Source: Hymenobacter fodinae | GTDB lineage: Bacteria > Bacteroidota > Bacteroidia > Cytophagales > Hymenobacteraceae | DNA: 64,000 bases | Direction: 5' to 3' | NCBI RefSeq assembly: GCF_004745825.1 | Contig: NZ_SRLA01000002.1 | Coordinates: forward strand, 1,240,001 to 1,304,000 | Part shown: positions 34,709 to 43,737 of the stretch, one piece after another | Layout: each line of letters opens with the position of its first letter | Numbering within the stretch: the first letter of the stretch is position 1 | Program-made: the position numbers and the translations under genes | Notes under the pieces: generated by a model | Database searches by the model: none | What the model was told of the DNA's origin: nothing | Seen by the model: the letters and a program-made list of their open reading frames with translations, nothing else

Positions 34709-37700
34709 TTAGAAGCTAGCGTTCAGGCCGAAAGTGAAGGTGCGGGCACGTGGATAGAAGTTGTTATCAACTCCGTTGAAAATCTCCGGATCGAGGCCTT
34801 TGTACTTAGTAATCAGGAATACGTTTTGAACAGCCGCAGTCAGACGAAGATTCGACCCCTCACGGAAAATTTTACCCACATTATAGCCTAAGGTGATATT
34901 CTCACCCCGGATGAAGGAGCCATTCTCTACATAGTAGTCAGAAAGCAACTGCTGAGTCCGGAAGCCCGTGTCGCGAATACCGATCGGCAGGTTACCAACA
35001 AATCCGGTAGCAGTATTTGCATTGGCATAGTTGCCAAGGTTAGCCGCCAGTGAGTTGTACACGTAGTTGCCAGCGTTGGCACGTAGTACTGCGTTCAGTG
35101 TAAACTTCTTATAGGCGAAGTTGGTCGAAAGGCCAAAAGTATACAACGGAGCACGCTGCTTGTAGCGATATAGGTCCTGCTCATTTACAACACCGTCGCC
35201 ATTACGGTCAACATATACACCTTCTACCGGACGTCCATCCTGCCCGTATACCTGTTGGTATACATAGTAGGCGTTGTTTGGGAAGCCTACTGAGTTTACC
35301 TGCACAGTACCGCCGGTACCACCAGGAATCCCTTCTACCAAGTAACCCGGGAAGTTTTCCTGTTGCGTACCTAAGTCCGTGATTTTGGTCTTATTGTAGG
35401 CTACGTTGAAGTTTAAATCCCAAGTGAAGTCGTCTGTCCGCACGGGTATGGCGTTCAAGGCAACCTCTACGCCACGGTTACGCAACGAGCCAATGTTTCG
35501 GTTAAGTTGGTTAGCCAAACCGCCGGCTGGTACGAACACGTTAGCCAGCAGGTCATTAGATACGCGCTGGTATGCATCTACGGTACCCGACAAACGATTG
35601 TCGAACAGTCCCCAGTCTAAACCTACGTTGTAGGTAGTCGTGGTTTCCCATTTCAAGTCAGGGTTGTAACCGGATGGGCGTTGCGTAGTAACAAAAAGTG
35701 GCGCCCCGTTAGCATCTACTCCAAACTGATATTGCACTGTAGAGCGGCCTGTCACGTAGCGAGGCAGAAAATCGAATGGCCCACCAATTTCTTGTTGACC
35801 AGTAATACCATAGCCCGCCCGTAATTTCAGCTCCGTGATGGTAGCATTATTAGCTAAAAACTCTTCGCCTTTGAGGCGCCAGCCCAAGCCGACAGCGGGG
35901 AAGTAGCCGCTCCGGTTGTTGCTAGCAAAACGGGAGGTGTTATCGTTACGCAAAGTAGCCGTTAACAGGTAACGATCCTTAATGGTAAGGTTGGTACGGC
36001 CGAAATACGAGATAAGGCGATATGGATCGTAATAACCTGCTACCGTTAGGGTCTGGCCCGCCGTGAATAGTGTGGTGCGGTCAAAACGGTAAGGCAAGTA
36101 CAGGGGGCCTTGCGTTTCGAAGTCTTGGTATGAGTAACCGGCTTGCACATCAAACTTAGTATTCTCGCCAAGCTGCTTATTGTAGGCCAGGTAGAACTCT
36201 AGCAGGCGCATATCCTTGTCCTGCTTATACTGCGAGTAACGACCGTTCTGGTTAACGTTAGTAGCAGCGCTATTAAAGTTACTGAAGTCGGTAACCGAGT
36301 TAGTAGTCGAGCCAGAACCACGCGACAAGTCAGTGGCCAAGTTTAGGTTCGCACGCAGATCGGGCAGGAAGTGGAACTTGTAGTCAAGCTGCACATTGCC
36401 GATGAAGCGCTTCACTTCGCTAATGTTATTGGTGTTGCGAAGGGCTGCCACTGGGTTGCCAGGGGCAAGTGTCAAGGGCACACCATTTGGAGTAAGGTAT
36501 TGGAAGTACCCGCCGTAGGGCAAATACTGAGCCTCGGAAGCTCGTATCGGCTGGGTGGGGTCGTAGAATATGGCTCCACCAATAGCTCCATTATCTATAA
36601 AGCGGTTCTCTAGTTGAGTGCCTTTCGCATTTACATCAACACGCAGGTGCCCGTCTAGGAGAACTGGTGACAGGCTCAACGAACCGGTATTACGCTTCAG
36701 CTTGTTCGTGATGACGATACCGTCCTGGTAGAGGTTACCGTAAGATGCACGGAACGGCACTTTGCCAATGTTACCCGTCAGGCTAACAGTATTGTCGTAA
36801 GTGGCGGCGGTACGGAAGATTTCTTTTTGCCAGTCAGTATTGGCGTTGCCGAGGGTAGCAGCCTGTGAGGGCAAGGCATTAGCCTGTACTAAAGTACGCA
36901 ACTCATCAGCGCCCAACACTTCGTACGTTCTGAACGGACGAGAAACTGAAGTCTGAGACGACAAGTTTACAGTAAGCTTTTCTCCCTGTACACCTCGCTT
37001 CGTGGTAATAAGCACCACACCATTGGAAGCGCGGTTACCATAGATAGCCAACGCTGAAGCATCCTTCAGCACGGTTACCGACTCAATATCATTTGGGTTA
37101 ATAAGCGTAAGTGGGTTACTAGCTCCACTAATGCCTCCTTTATCTACTGGTACCCCATCGATTACGAACAATGGGTCATTATTAGCGTTGAGTGAAGAGC
37201 CACCCCGGATACGAATTGTCGTAGCTGCACCAGGAGCACCGCCGCCGGTGGTGATATTAACCCCCGCAATTTTACCCTGTACCAACTGCTCCGGGTTGGT
37301 AACCTGACCAGGAACAAAGTCTTTGGCTTGTACAGTAGCAATAGAGCCAGTTACATCTTGCCGGCGCTGCACACCGTAGCCTACTACTACTGCCTCATTA
37401 AGTAGCGTCGTGTTCTCGGCTAGCGAGATAGGAGCCACGGTAGTGTTCTGACCAGATGTTACCGCAATCGTTTGCCGGCGGGTAGTGTAACCCACGAATG
37501 ACGTAACGATAGTGTGCTGACCAGCAGGTACTCCTTGAATAGAGAAGGTACCATCGGAGTTGGTTGAGCCACCAAGCGTAGTACCTTCAATCAGAACGGT
37601 TACGCCGGGCATCCCTTCATTTTTCTCGTCTAGGATGCGGCCACTTACCGTGCCGACCCCCTGTGCGTAGGCGCTGCTGACGCTAACGCCAGCGCACAAT

Positions 37701-37738
37701 AGCGGAAACCCGAGTTTCGCTAGATAAGGGTGTTTCAT
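34709..37738 (-). CDS. susC: SusC/RagA family TonB-dependent outer-membrane transporter
   Basis: A 1009-residue transporter. A signal peptide (ending YAQ) is followed by a carboxypeptidase-like regulatory domain (about 28-110, GTVSGRILDEKNEGMPGVTV). A plug follows with VVVGYGVQRRQDVTGSI and the SusC signature TIRIRGGSSLNANNDPLFVIDG, then a 22-strand barrel ending RARTFTFGLNASF. It imports oligosaccharides bound by SusD using TonB energy. First gene of susCDE. No anti-sigma/ECF pair is adjacent, unlike many PULs. The leader upstream contains a structured element (37798-37880). Confidence 0.95.
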   Translation of the reverse strand: MKHPYLAKLGFPLLCAGVSVSSAYAQGVGTVSGRILDEKNEGMPGVTVLIEGTTLGGSTNSDGTFSIQGVPAGQHTIVTSFVGYTTRRQTIAVTSGQNTTVAPISLAENTTLLNEAVVVGYGVQRRQDVTGSIATVQAKDFVPGQVTNPEQLVQGKIAGVNITTGGGAPGAATTIRIRGGSSLNANNDPLFVIDGVPVDKGGISGASNPLTLINPNDIESVTVLKDASALAIYGNRASNGVVLITTKRGVQGEKLTVNLSSQTSVSRPFRTYEVLGADELRTLVQANALPSQAATLGNANTDWQKEIFRTAATYDNTVSLTGNIGKVPFRASYGNLYQDGIVITNKLKRNTGSLSLSPVLLDGHLRVDVNAKGTQLENRFIDNGAIGGAIFYDPTQPIRASEAQYLPYGGYFQYLTPNGVPLTLAPGNPVAALRNTNNISEVKRFIGNVQLDYKFHFLPDLRANLNLATDLSRGSGSTTNSVTDFSNFNSAATNVNQNGRYSQYKQDKDMRLLEFYLAYNKQLGENTKFDVQAGYSYQDFETQGPLYLPYRFDRTTLFTAGQTLTVAGYYDPYRLISYFGRTNLTIKDRYLLTATLRNDNTSRFASNNRSGYFPAVGLGWRLKGEEFLANNATITELKLRAGYGITGQQEIGGPFDFLPRYVTGRSTVQYQFGVDANGAPLFVTTQRPSGYNPDLKWETTTTYNVGLDWGLFDNRLSGTVDAYQRVSNDLLANVFVPAGGLANQLNRNIGSLRNRGVEVALNAIPVRTDDFTWDLNFNVAYNKTKITDLGTQQENFPGYLVEGIPGGTGGTVQVNSVGFPNNAYYVYQQVYGQDGRPVEGVYVDRNGDGVVNEQDLYRYKQRAPLYTFGLSTNFAYKKFTLNAVLRANAGNYVYNSLAANLGNYANANTATGFVGNLPIGIRDTGFRTQQLLSDYYVENGSFIRGENITLGYNVGKIFREGSNLRLTAAVQNVFLITKYKGLDPEIFNGVDNNFYPRARTFTFGLNASF

Positions 37739-37797
37739 TGAAAAGAGTTTAGGGGGTTGAAATGGACTTTTCCGGACTTGCCGGGGTGGGAATTCGT

Positions 37798-37880
37798 GGC
37801 GACTCTACGCTTCAATCTCAGAGGCTAGAGTGAGATTGACGGTGAAATTAGACACCGCTAGAGTAAAGTTTAGAGTCGCC
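37798..37880 (-). promoter_or_regulatory. Three-way-junction-like structured leader upstream of susC
   Basis: The outer stem GGCGACTCTA (37798-37807) with TAGAGTCGCC (37871-37880) is a perfect 10-bp helix. It encloses two further hairpins: CAATCTCA (37813-37820) with TGAGATTG (37831-37838), and CGGTG (37840-37844) with CACCG (37853-37857). The element ends 60 bp before the susC ATG, in the likely 5' untranslated region. It has no T-tract, so it is not an ordinary terminator. The role is unknown. Confidence 0.55.
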
Positions 37881-38689
37881 AATCCTTTCGGAAACAGCGC
37901 AAGTTAAGATGTTGTTAAGGACAAAAACAATGAGTAACGGCTTACTCTCGGAATAGCAATAATCTGGCTTTTGCTGGTATGGTGTGATAGGTAACTAAAT
38001 ACTCACTTACTCTATGTGTTCTTTAGGGTGCTAAAGTTAGCTTGTACAGTATATTTTATTACCTTTAATAGTAGATATTGGCTCGTAAAGTGCTATATGT
38101 GCTAAATAAAACACAAAATTTGAGTGAAAATCTAGAGTTTAGTGTATAATGCTACGTTAACAATTATTGATGCTGTATTGAATTGAAGCTGATAGGACGG
38201 TATGTAGAAAGATCAATTGCGTCATAGTAGTAATTTACCATATCTGACTTCTTAATTGTTGTTGTAGGAGGTAACTGAAGCCGATTTATAGCTGCGTAGG
38301 TAGTAAGTAGCTGAGACGTTTTAGCAAAACATGTTGCACTAACCGAATCAATGTAGGCGTAGTGGAATGGGAGGATACTTATAAAAATCACGACTTGTTT
38401 TTTGCATATATCTTAGCTTCGATGTAGAAGTTTTTTTGTGCATTTGGCCTAGTCGAAGTATGAATGCTGAGTCCGAGAAGTTCAGCGATGATTTAGTCTT
38501 TTGAACTTCCAAACTACTAGGAGCCAAGCTTTACAAGACGTAGTAAATTCTAAGAAAAATACAGGTTGTATTTAAGTAATAAATCGGGTCATTTATGGTT
38601 AAAAATTCTTGATATCTCTTGAATAGCAAGTTGACTATAGAGCATGGCAACGACATTTACATTCACTGCATAGACTTGTCATTACTCCG
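37881..38689. other. Long AT-rich divergent spacer
   Basis: About 800 bp between the susC leader element and the esterase gene, clearly more AT-rich than the coding regions. A 75-codon minus-strand frame at 38164-38391 looks spurious by composition. Promoters for susCDE (minus) and the esterase (plus) must lie here, but I find no exact TAnnTTTG for either. Confidence 0.5.
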
Positions 38690-40117
38690 ATGAAATCGCT
38701 TATATCAACTGGGATACTGCTGCTGCTTAGCTGCACGTCGCGAGCCCAAACAGTACTGCGGTTGGTACAAGTGCCAGCACAAACTCCGGCAGCCGCTACT
38801 ATATATATGGCAGGGAGCTTCAACGGGTGGCAACCGGCTAATAAGGCTTATGCCTTTACTCGCGGTGCCGACGGAAAGTATGAGTACACATTACCTGCCT
38901 CGCTAACAGGAGAGCTTGAATTTAAACTCACAAGAGGCAGTTGGAACACTGCGGAAACTGATGCGCAGCATCAGGATATACCTAACCGGCACCTGGTAGT
39001 TAAGGACCAGCGTGTCGTTATTGCCTTACAAGTGGCTGGGTGGAAAGATGGTGGCCCCATGAAGCAGGAGAATGCATGCGTGAGCACCGCCCAAAAGCCG
39101 AACGTACAGATACTCGATACGGCATTTTACATTCCGCAGCTAGAGCGCAAACGCCGCATTTGGGTGTATCTCCCTACTGATTATAACAGTAACCCTGCCA
39201 AGCGCTACGCAGTGTTATACATGCATGATGGACAGAACGTGTTTGATGCGTGTACTAGCTTTTCTGGTGAATGGGGGGTAGACGAAACGTTGAGCCAACT
39301 GCAGCAAAAAGGATTAGACGATGCGGGCTGCATCGTAATAGCAGTCGATAACGGCGGGGCTGAGCGCCTGAATGAGCTCTCTCCCTGGCGAAATACAGAA
39401 TATGGAGGTGGCCAAGGCGAGCATTACGTTGATTTTCTAGTGCATACGTTGAAGCCGTACGTTGATGCGCACTACCGCACGCTCACTGGGCGGGAGTTTA
39501 CTGGCCTAGCGGGAAGCAGTATGGGCGGACTTATTTCTACCTATGCCGCGCTCAGGTACCCGCAGGTGTACAGTAAAGTAGGTGTGTTTTCGCCGGCTTT
39601 CTGGTTCGCTAAAGACTCTCTGTTTCAGTATGTGCGTCAGCATCCGGCTAGCCCAGCTACCCGATTCTACTTCGTGAGCGGGACTGCGGAAAGCGAAACC
39701 ATGGTGCCTCTGATGCAGGCTATGCGTGATTCACTGCAGCGCAACGGCGTGCCCGCGGGCAACATGGCCTACAGCACCCCTGCTGATGGCAAGCACGCCG
39801 AATGGTTCTGGAAGCGGGAGTTTCCTGCGGCCTACCGGTGGCTGTACGAGCAGGATGGGACTAGCCATAATTACAGATTAGGTGGAAAACCCCTAGCATA
39901 CAGCGCTTATCTAAATCAGGAGCAAAATCAGTTGACTATACATCTACCCACAAAGAAGGGAAGGATAGAGCTTCTGGATCAGGCGCAGCGCGTGGTGCTG
40001 AAAAAGAAAGTAACCACTGGTACCACTGTTGCCCTAGGCCAGTTAGAGCCAGGCAATTACCTGTTGCGTGTGTTATCGGACAAGCAAGCGGGTCAACAGT
40101 TGCTGGTGAAAAAGTAG
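38690..40117 (+). CDS. Exported esterase with N-terminal glycogen-binding-like domain
   Basis: A 475-residue secreted protein with signal MKSLISTGILLLLSCTSRAQ. The N-terminal early-set/CBM-like domain (about 22-120) has ATIYMAGSFNGWQP and ELEFKLTRGSWNTAE. An esterase-D-type alpha/beta hydrolase (about 140-390) follows, with YLPTDYN, YMHDGQNVFDA, the nucleophile Ser in LAGSSMGGLIS and the His in GKHAEWFW. The last ~65 residues end in GNYLLRVLSDKQAGQQLLVKK, resembling a T9SS sorting domain. It may remove esters from polysaccharide or act on siderophore-like esters. The location beside susCDE favours glycans. Confidence 0.85.
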   Translation: MKSLISTGILLLLSCTSRAQTVLRLVQVPAQTPAAATIYMAGSFNGWQPANKAYAFTRGADGKYEYTLPASLTGELEFKLTRGSWNTAETDAQHQDIPNRHLVVKDQRVVIALQVAGWKDGGPMKQENACVSTAQKPNVQILDTAFYIPQLERKRRIWVYLPTDYNSNPAKRYAVLYMHDGQNVFDACTSFSGEWGVDETLSQLQQKGLDDAGCIVIAVDNGGAERLNELSPWRNTEYGGGQGEHYVDFLVHTLKPYVDAHYRTLTGREFTGLAGSSMGGLISTYAALRYPQVYSKVGVFSPAFWFAKDSLFQYVRQHPASPATRFYFVSGTAESETMVPLMQAMRDSLQRNGVPAGNMAYSTPADGKHAEWFWKREFPAAYRWLYEQDGTSHNYRLGGKPLAYSAYLNQEQNQLTIHLPTKKGRIELLDQAQRVVLKKKVTTGTTVALGQLEPGNYLLRVLSDKQAGQQLLVKK

Positions 40118-40187
40118 CCTATAGTGTTAAGTTGCAAAAGAACGACTCTGTGAAATGCAGAATTTTCAATCGGAAAACCTAAAAAGT

Positions 40188-40219
40188 ACTTGTTCCGTAA
40201 AATGCCCGCTGTACATTTG
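40188..40219 (+). promoter_or_regulatory. Promoter of the trp operon
   Basis: The -7 element TACATTTG (40212-40219) is an exact TAnnTTTG. Nineteen bases upstream ends ACTTG (40188-40192), close to the -33 TTTG. This is the Bacteroidota promoter spacing. Transcription would start near 40225, about 23 bases before the trpL start codon. Confidence 0.65.
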
Positions 40220-40247
40220 CAGCATTCAACGCCTCTAACATTTGGCA

Positions 40248-40325
40248 ATGACTTCTCACATGACTCTGCAAGCTTGGTGGTGGCCCCTCGGAAATTCCGG
40301 ACGGGACAGCCTGTGCGTGCGTTAG
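40248..40325 (+). CDS. trpL: trp leader peptide with three consecutive Trp codons
   Basis: A 25-codon ORF encoding MTSHMTLQAWWWPLGNSG and then RDSLCVR, stop TAG at 40323-40325. Three tandem TGG codons (40275-40283) lie in the middle. A second ATG at 40260 could also be the start. It sits between the promoter and a terminator ahead of trpE, the layout of a ribosome-mediated attenuator. Trp is rare, so WWW by chance in a 25-codon leader is unlikely. A stalled ribosome at the Trp codons would cover the CCCCTCGGA segment just downstream. Confidence 0.88.
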   Translation: MTSHMTLQAWWWPLGNSGRDSLCVR

Positions 40326-40390
40326 AGACAAGTGACAACCTCTTCGTAGCAAACTAACAGAAAGCCCGGCCGCCTCGCCGGGCTTTTTTT
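40284..40390 (+). promoter_or_regulatory. trp operon attenuator
   Basis: Terminator: AGCCCGGC (40363-40370) with GCCGGGCT (40377-40384), then seven T. Competing antiterminator: CGGACGGG (about 40298-40305) can pair with CCCGGCCG (40365-40372) with one mismatch. Anti-antiterminator: CCCCTCGGA (40284-40292) pairs with TCCGGACGGG just downstream. Ribosome stalling at the Trp codons would mask CCCCTCGGA and free CGGACGGG, favouring read-through. With ample Trp the first hairpin re-forms and the terminator wins. Confidence 0.75.
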
Positions 40391-40435
40391 ATTGTCCGCC
40401 GCGCAACGCCTCCACAACCAGCTCTTCACTCCTGT

Positions 40436-41878
40436 ATGAAATCATTTCGCTTAACTACCCGCCACCTGCGCGTACTGGCTGACACCGTAACTCCCGTAGG
40501 CCTATACCTGCGGCTGCGCGACCGGTACCCGAACTGCCTGCTGCTGGAAAGCTCCGACTATCATGGCCAGCAGAATGCCTTTAGCTACCTCGTCTGCGAC
40601 CCACTAGCGCGCTTTGAGGTACAGCGCGGTGTAGTAAAGCAAACCTTCCCCGATGATTCTGTGACCACGGAAACGCTGGTGGATCCCCGGCAGGCCCTGG
40701 ACCGTTTACGGGAGTTTGCCGCGTGCTTCGAAACGGAAGACCAGGGCTTCGACTTTATTACGGGCGGCCTGTTCGGGTACCTGGGCTACGAGGCGGTGCA
40801 ATACTTCGAAGACCTGACCCTGAATGAGCAGAAGGAAGCCGCCGGCCAAATTCCGGATATCATCTACGGCACTTACCGCTACGTTATTGCGCTGAACCAC
40901 TTCCGGAATGAGCTGTATGTGTTTGAGCACACGCTGGAAGGGGAGGCCGTAGATCAAGATGGCCTAGGCAGGTTGGTAAATCTGATTCGGAACCCCTCAC
41001 TGCCGGAGTTTGGCTTCCAGACCAGCGGGCCGGAGCAGACCAACCAGACCGATGAGGAGTTCCTGAAAGTGCTTGCGCAAGGGCAGCAGCACTGCCGCCG
41101 CGGCGACGTGTTTCAGATTGTGCTTTCGCGCCGCTTTCAGCAAGGGTTTGTGGGGGATGAGTTTAACGTGTACCGGGCCCTGCGCTCCATCAATCCTTCG
41201 CCGTACCTGTTTTACTTCGATTACGGCAACTTCAAAATCTTCGGCTCTTCGCCCGAGACCCAACTCTTGATAAAAGGCCGGAAAGCCAGTTTGTTCCCCA
41301 TTGCCGGCACGTTCCGCCGCACCGGTCACGACGCCCAGGATGCTGCCCTGGCCCAGAAGCTCGCCGACGACCCCAAGGAAAATGCCGAGCACACCATGCT
41401 CGTGGACCTGGCCCGCAACGACCTGGCCCGCCACGGCGACGAAGTACAGGTAAAGGTGTTCCGCGAGATTCAGTTTTACTCGCACGTTATTCACCTAGTA
41501 AGTGAGGTAAATGCCACGCTAGCTCCCGAGGCCAATTCCCTGCAAGTGGTGGCCGATACCTTCCCGGCCGGTACGCTTTCGGGCGCCCCCAAGCACCGCG
41601 CCATGCAGCTCATTGATGGCCTAGAGCCTACGGGCCGCGGATACTATGGCGGCGCTATTGGCCACTTAGGTTTCAACGGCGACTTCAACCACGCCATCAT
41701 GATTCGCTCCTTCCTCAGCACGGCGGGGCAGTTGTACTTCCAGGCCGGCGCTGGCGTGGTAGCTGCTTCGGACATCAACTCCGAGCTCAATGAAGTGCAT
41801 CATAAACTAGCAGCGTTGCGCAAGGCCTTGAAAGAGGCCGAGCAGATTGGGGAGAAACTCACTACCCCCAATCGTTAA
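40436..41878 (+). CDS. trpE: Anthranilate synthase component I
   Basis: A 480-residue chorismate-utilising enzyme that, with TrpG, makes anthranilate from chorismate and glutamine. The N-terminal part includes NCLLLESSDYHGQQN, containing the LLES feedback-inhibition motif. The catalytic domain has FGSSPETQL, IAGTFRRTG, DDPKENAEHTMLVDLARND, TFPAGTLSGAPKHRAM and QAGAGVVAASD. Length and motifs fit TrpE rather than PabB. First structural gene after the attenuator; trpG starts 73 bp after its stop. Confidence 0.96.
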   Translation: MKSFRLTTRHLRVLADTVTPVGLYLRLRDRYPNCLLLESSDYHGQQNAFSYLVCDPLARFEVQRGVVKQTFPDDSVTTETLVDPRQALDRLREFAACFETEDQGFDFITGGLFGYLGYEAVQYFEDLTLNEQKEAAGQIPDIIYGTYRYVIALNHFRNELYVFEHTLEGEAVDQDGLGRLVNLIRNPSLPEFGFQTSGPEQTNQTDEEFLKVLAQGQQHCRRGDVFQIVLSRRFQQGFVGDEFNVYRALRSINPSPYLFYFDYGNFKIFGSSPETQLLIKGRKASLFPIAGTFRRTGHDAQDAALAQKLADDPKENAEHTMLVDLARNDLARHGDEVQVKVFREIQFYSHVIHLVSEVNATLAPEANSLQVVADTFPAGTLSGAPKHRAMQLIDGLEPTGRGYYGGAIGHLGFNGDFNHAIMIRSFLSTAGQLYFQAGAGVVAASDINSELNEVHHKLAALRKALKEAEQIGEKLTTPNR

Positions 41879-41951
41879 TCTGAACTTTCTCAAGTAGCTG
41901 AACCTATTGCCTTTGAGCGGCGCGCAACGCCCACCTTGTGCCCATATTGCC

Positions 41952-42524
41952 ATGAAAATTCTCGTCATTGACAACTACGACTCCTTCACCTACAACCTCG
42001 TGCAAGTGCTGCGCGAACTGGGGTACGGAGCCGATACCACCGTCATCCGTAATGATAAGCTGACGCTGGAAGATGTAGAGGCCTACGACGCGGTGCTCTT
42101 GTCGCCTGGTCCGGGCTTGCCTTCTGAAGCGGGGCTGATGCCAGAGGTTATCCGGCGTTACGCGCCCACCAAGCGGATGCTGGGCGTGTGCCTAGGCCAC
42201 CAGGGCATTGCTGAGAGCTTCGGCGGCGAGTTGTATAACCTGCCCGATGTGCTACACGGCATTGCCACCGATGCCAGCCTTACCACTGAGGAGGAAGACA
42301 AACTGTTTCAGGGGCTGCCCCGGCAGTTCCGGGTGGGGCGCTACCACTCTTGGAGCGTGCAGCCGGAAAGCATGCCCGCTGAGCTGGAAGTGACGGCGCT
42401 GGATGCCAACGGACAGGTGCTGGCTTTCCGCCACCGTGAGTATGACGTGCGCGGCGTGCAGTTCCACCCCGAGTCTATCCTGACGGAGCACGGGCACCAG
42501 ATGCTAAAGAACTGGCTGTCTTGA
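41952..42524 (+). CDS. trpG: Anthranilate synthase component II (glutamine amidotransferase)
   Basis: A 190-residue class I glutamine amidotransferase that delivers ammonia to TrpE. It starts MKILVIDNYDSFTYNLVQ (ATG 41952); the longer open frame from 41907 has no homology-like character. The catalytic Cys is in GVCLGHQGIAESFGG, and the His/Glu pair in GVQFHPESILTEHG. LLSPGPGLPSEAG is the conserved oxyanion-side block. It sits 73 bp after trpE and 102 bp before trpD. Confidence 0.95.
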   Translation: MKILVIDNYDSFTYNLVQVLRELGYGADTTVIRNDKLTLEDVEAYDAVLLSPGPGLPSEAGLMPEVIRRYAPTKRMLGVCLGHQGIAESFGGELYNLPDVLHGIATDASLTTEEEDKLFQGLPRQFRVGRYHSWSVQPESMPAELEVTALDANGQVLAFRHREYDVRGVQFHPESILTEHGHQMLKNWLS

Positions 42525-42626
42525 TAGCCACAAGGCCAATAGGCCTGTTTCGTATCATCTGACAATGCCCATTTCTTCGCTTCTCTCATTCAACTGCCTC
42601 AGCAATCCACCCCAGAGGCTTCCCTC

Positions 42627-43613
42627 GTGAAACAGATTCTCAATCAATTATTTGACCAGCAAGCCCTAACGTACGCCGAAGCGCGCGAAGCCATGTACCG
42701 CATCGGGCAGGGGCAGGCCAACCCCTCCGAAATGGCCGCCTTCATGACTGTGTACCGCATGCGCCCCATCACGGTGCCGGAGCTGTCGGGCTTCCGCGCG
42801 GCGCTGCTGGATTTATCTCGCGACCCCGAGCTTGGAACCGATGAAGTAGTGGACATTGTGGGGACTGGTGGCGACGGCAAAGACACGCTCAACATCAGCA
42901 CACTGGCCTGCTTTGTGGTGGCCGGGGCTGGCTACAAAGTGGCTAAGCACGGTAACATTGGGGTTTCCTCGGTATGCGGCTCTTCAGATGTGCTGGCTAA
43001 GCTGGGCGTTGATTTCGCCGTGCCGAATGATGTGCTGAAGCGGCAGTTGGAGCGCGCCAACATCTGCTTTCTGCACGCCCCATCGTTTCACCCGGCCATG
43101 CGCCATGCCGGGCCGGTACGCCGGGAGCTGGGCATGCGCACCTTCTTTAACATTCTGGGCCCTCTGGTCAACCCAGTACGGCCGCGCTACCAATTGGCGG
43201 GCACATTTAGCTTGGAGCTGCTGCGCCTGTATCATTACCTGCTGCAGCAAACTAAAACCCAATATGCCGTAGTGCACGCTCTCGATGGCTACGATGAAAT
43301 TTCCCTGACGGGTGCTGCCAAAGTTGCCTCCGCCGCCGGCGAGCAAATTGTAACTGCCGCCGACTTCGGCCTAAACGCCACTACAGCCGCTGAGCTGGCT
43401 GGGGGGCAGACGGTGGAAGAGTCGGCGAAGCTATTCCTGGATGTGCTGGAAGGGCGGGCCACGGCTGCCCAACGCGCTGTGGTAACCGCTAACGCTGCCC
43501 TGGCTATTCAGTGTGTAAAGCCTGAGCTCAGCATGACGGAAGCCCTGTCCACGGCGCAGGAATCTCTGGATTCGGGCCGGGCGCGGGAAGCCCTCCGCAA
43601 CTTACTGGCCTAG
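42627..43613 (+). CDS. trpD: Anthranilate phosphoribosyltransferase
   Basis: A 328-residue enzyme that joins anthranilate to PRPP. It starts at GTG (42627), the only start that gives the family N-terminus MKQILNQLFDQQALTYAEA. Motifs are VDIVGTGGDGKDTLNIST (PRPP site), KHGNIGVSSVCGSSDVL (the usual KHGNRAVSS), FLHAPSFHPAM and RTFFNILGPLVNP. The stop codon TAG (43611-43613) is embedded in a GGCCTAGGCC palindrome. The trpD-trpC gap of 124 bp contains further half-copies of that palindrome. Confidence 0.95.
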   Translation: MKQILNQLFDQQALTYAEAREAMYRIGQGQANPSEMAAFMTVYRMRPITVPELSGFRAALLDLSRDPELGTDEVVDIVGTGGDGKDTLNISTLACFVVAGAGYKVAKHGNIGVSSVCGSSDVLAKLGVDFAVPNDVLKRQLERANICFLHAPSFHPAMRHAGPVRRELGMRTFFNILGPLVNPVRPRYQLAGTFSLELLRLYHYLLQQTKTQYAVVHALDGYDEISLTGAAKVASAAGEQIVTAADFGLNATTAAELAGGQTVEESAKLFLDVLEGRATAAQRAVVTANAALAIQCVKPELSMTEALSTAQESLDSGRAREALRNLLA

Positions 43614-43737
43614 GCCAGATAGACACTAGTTTTCACGAAAGCGGAAGCATTCTAGGCCAGTGTTGGTTTCACCCCATACCACGGCGTCACACTTCTCATT
43701 TAAGCCCCAATGTTAAGCGGGCTAACCCTTAGAAATT

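Noticed and set aside
38164..38391. A 75-codon minus-strand open frame upstream of susC
   Set aside because: Low-complexity AT-driven composition, no start context, no resemblance to a domain; it lies in a promoter-like spacer.
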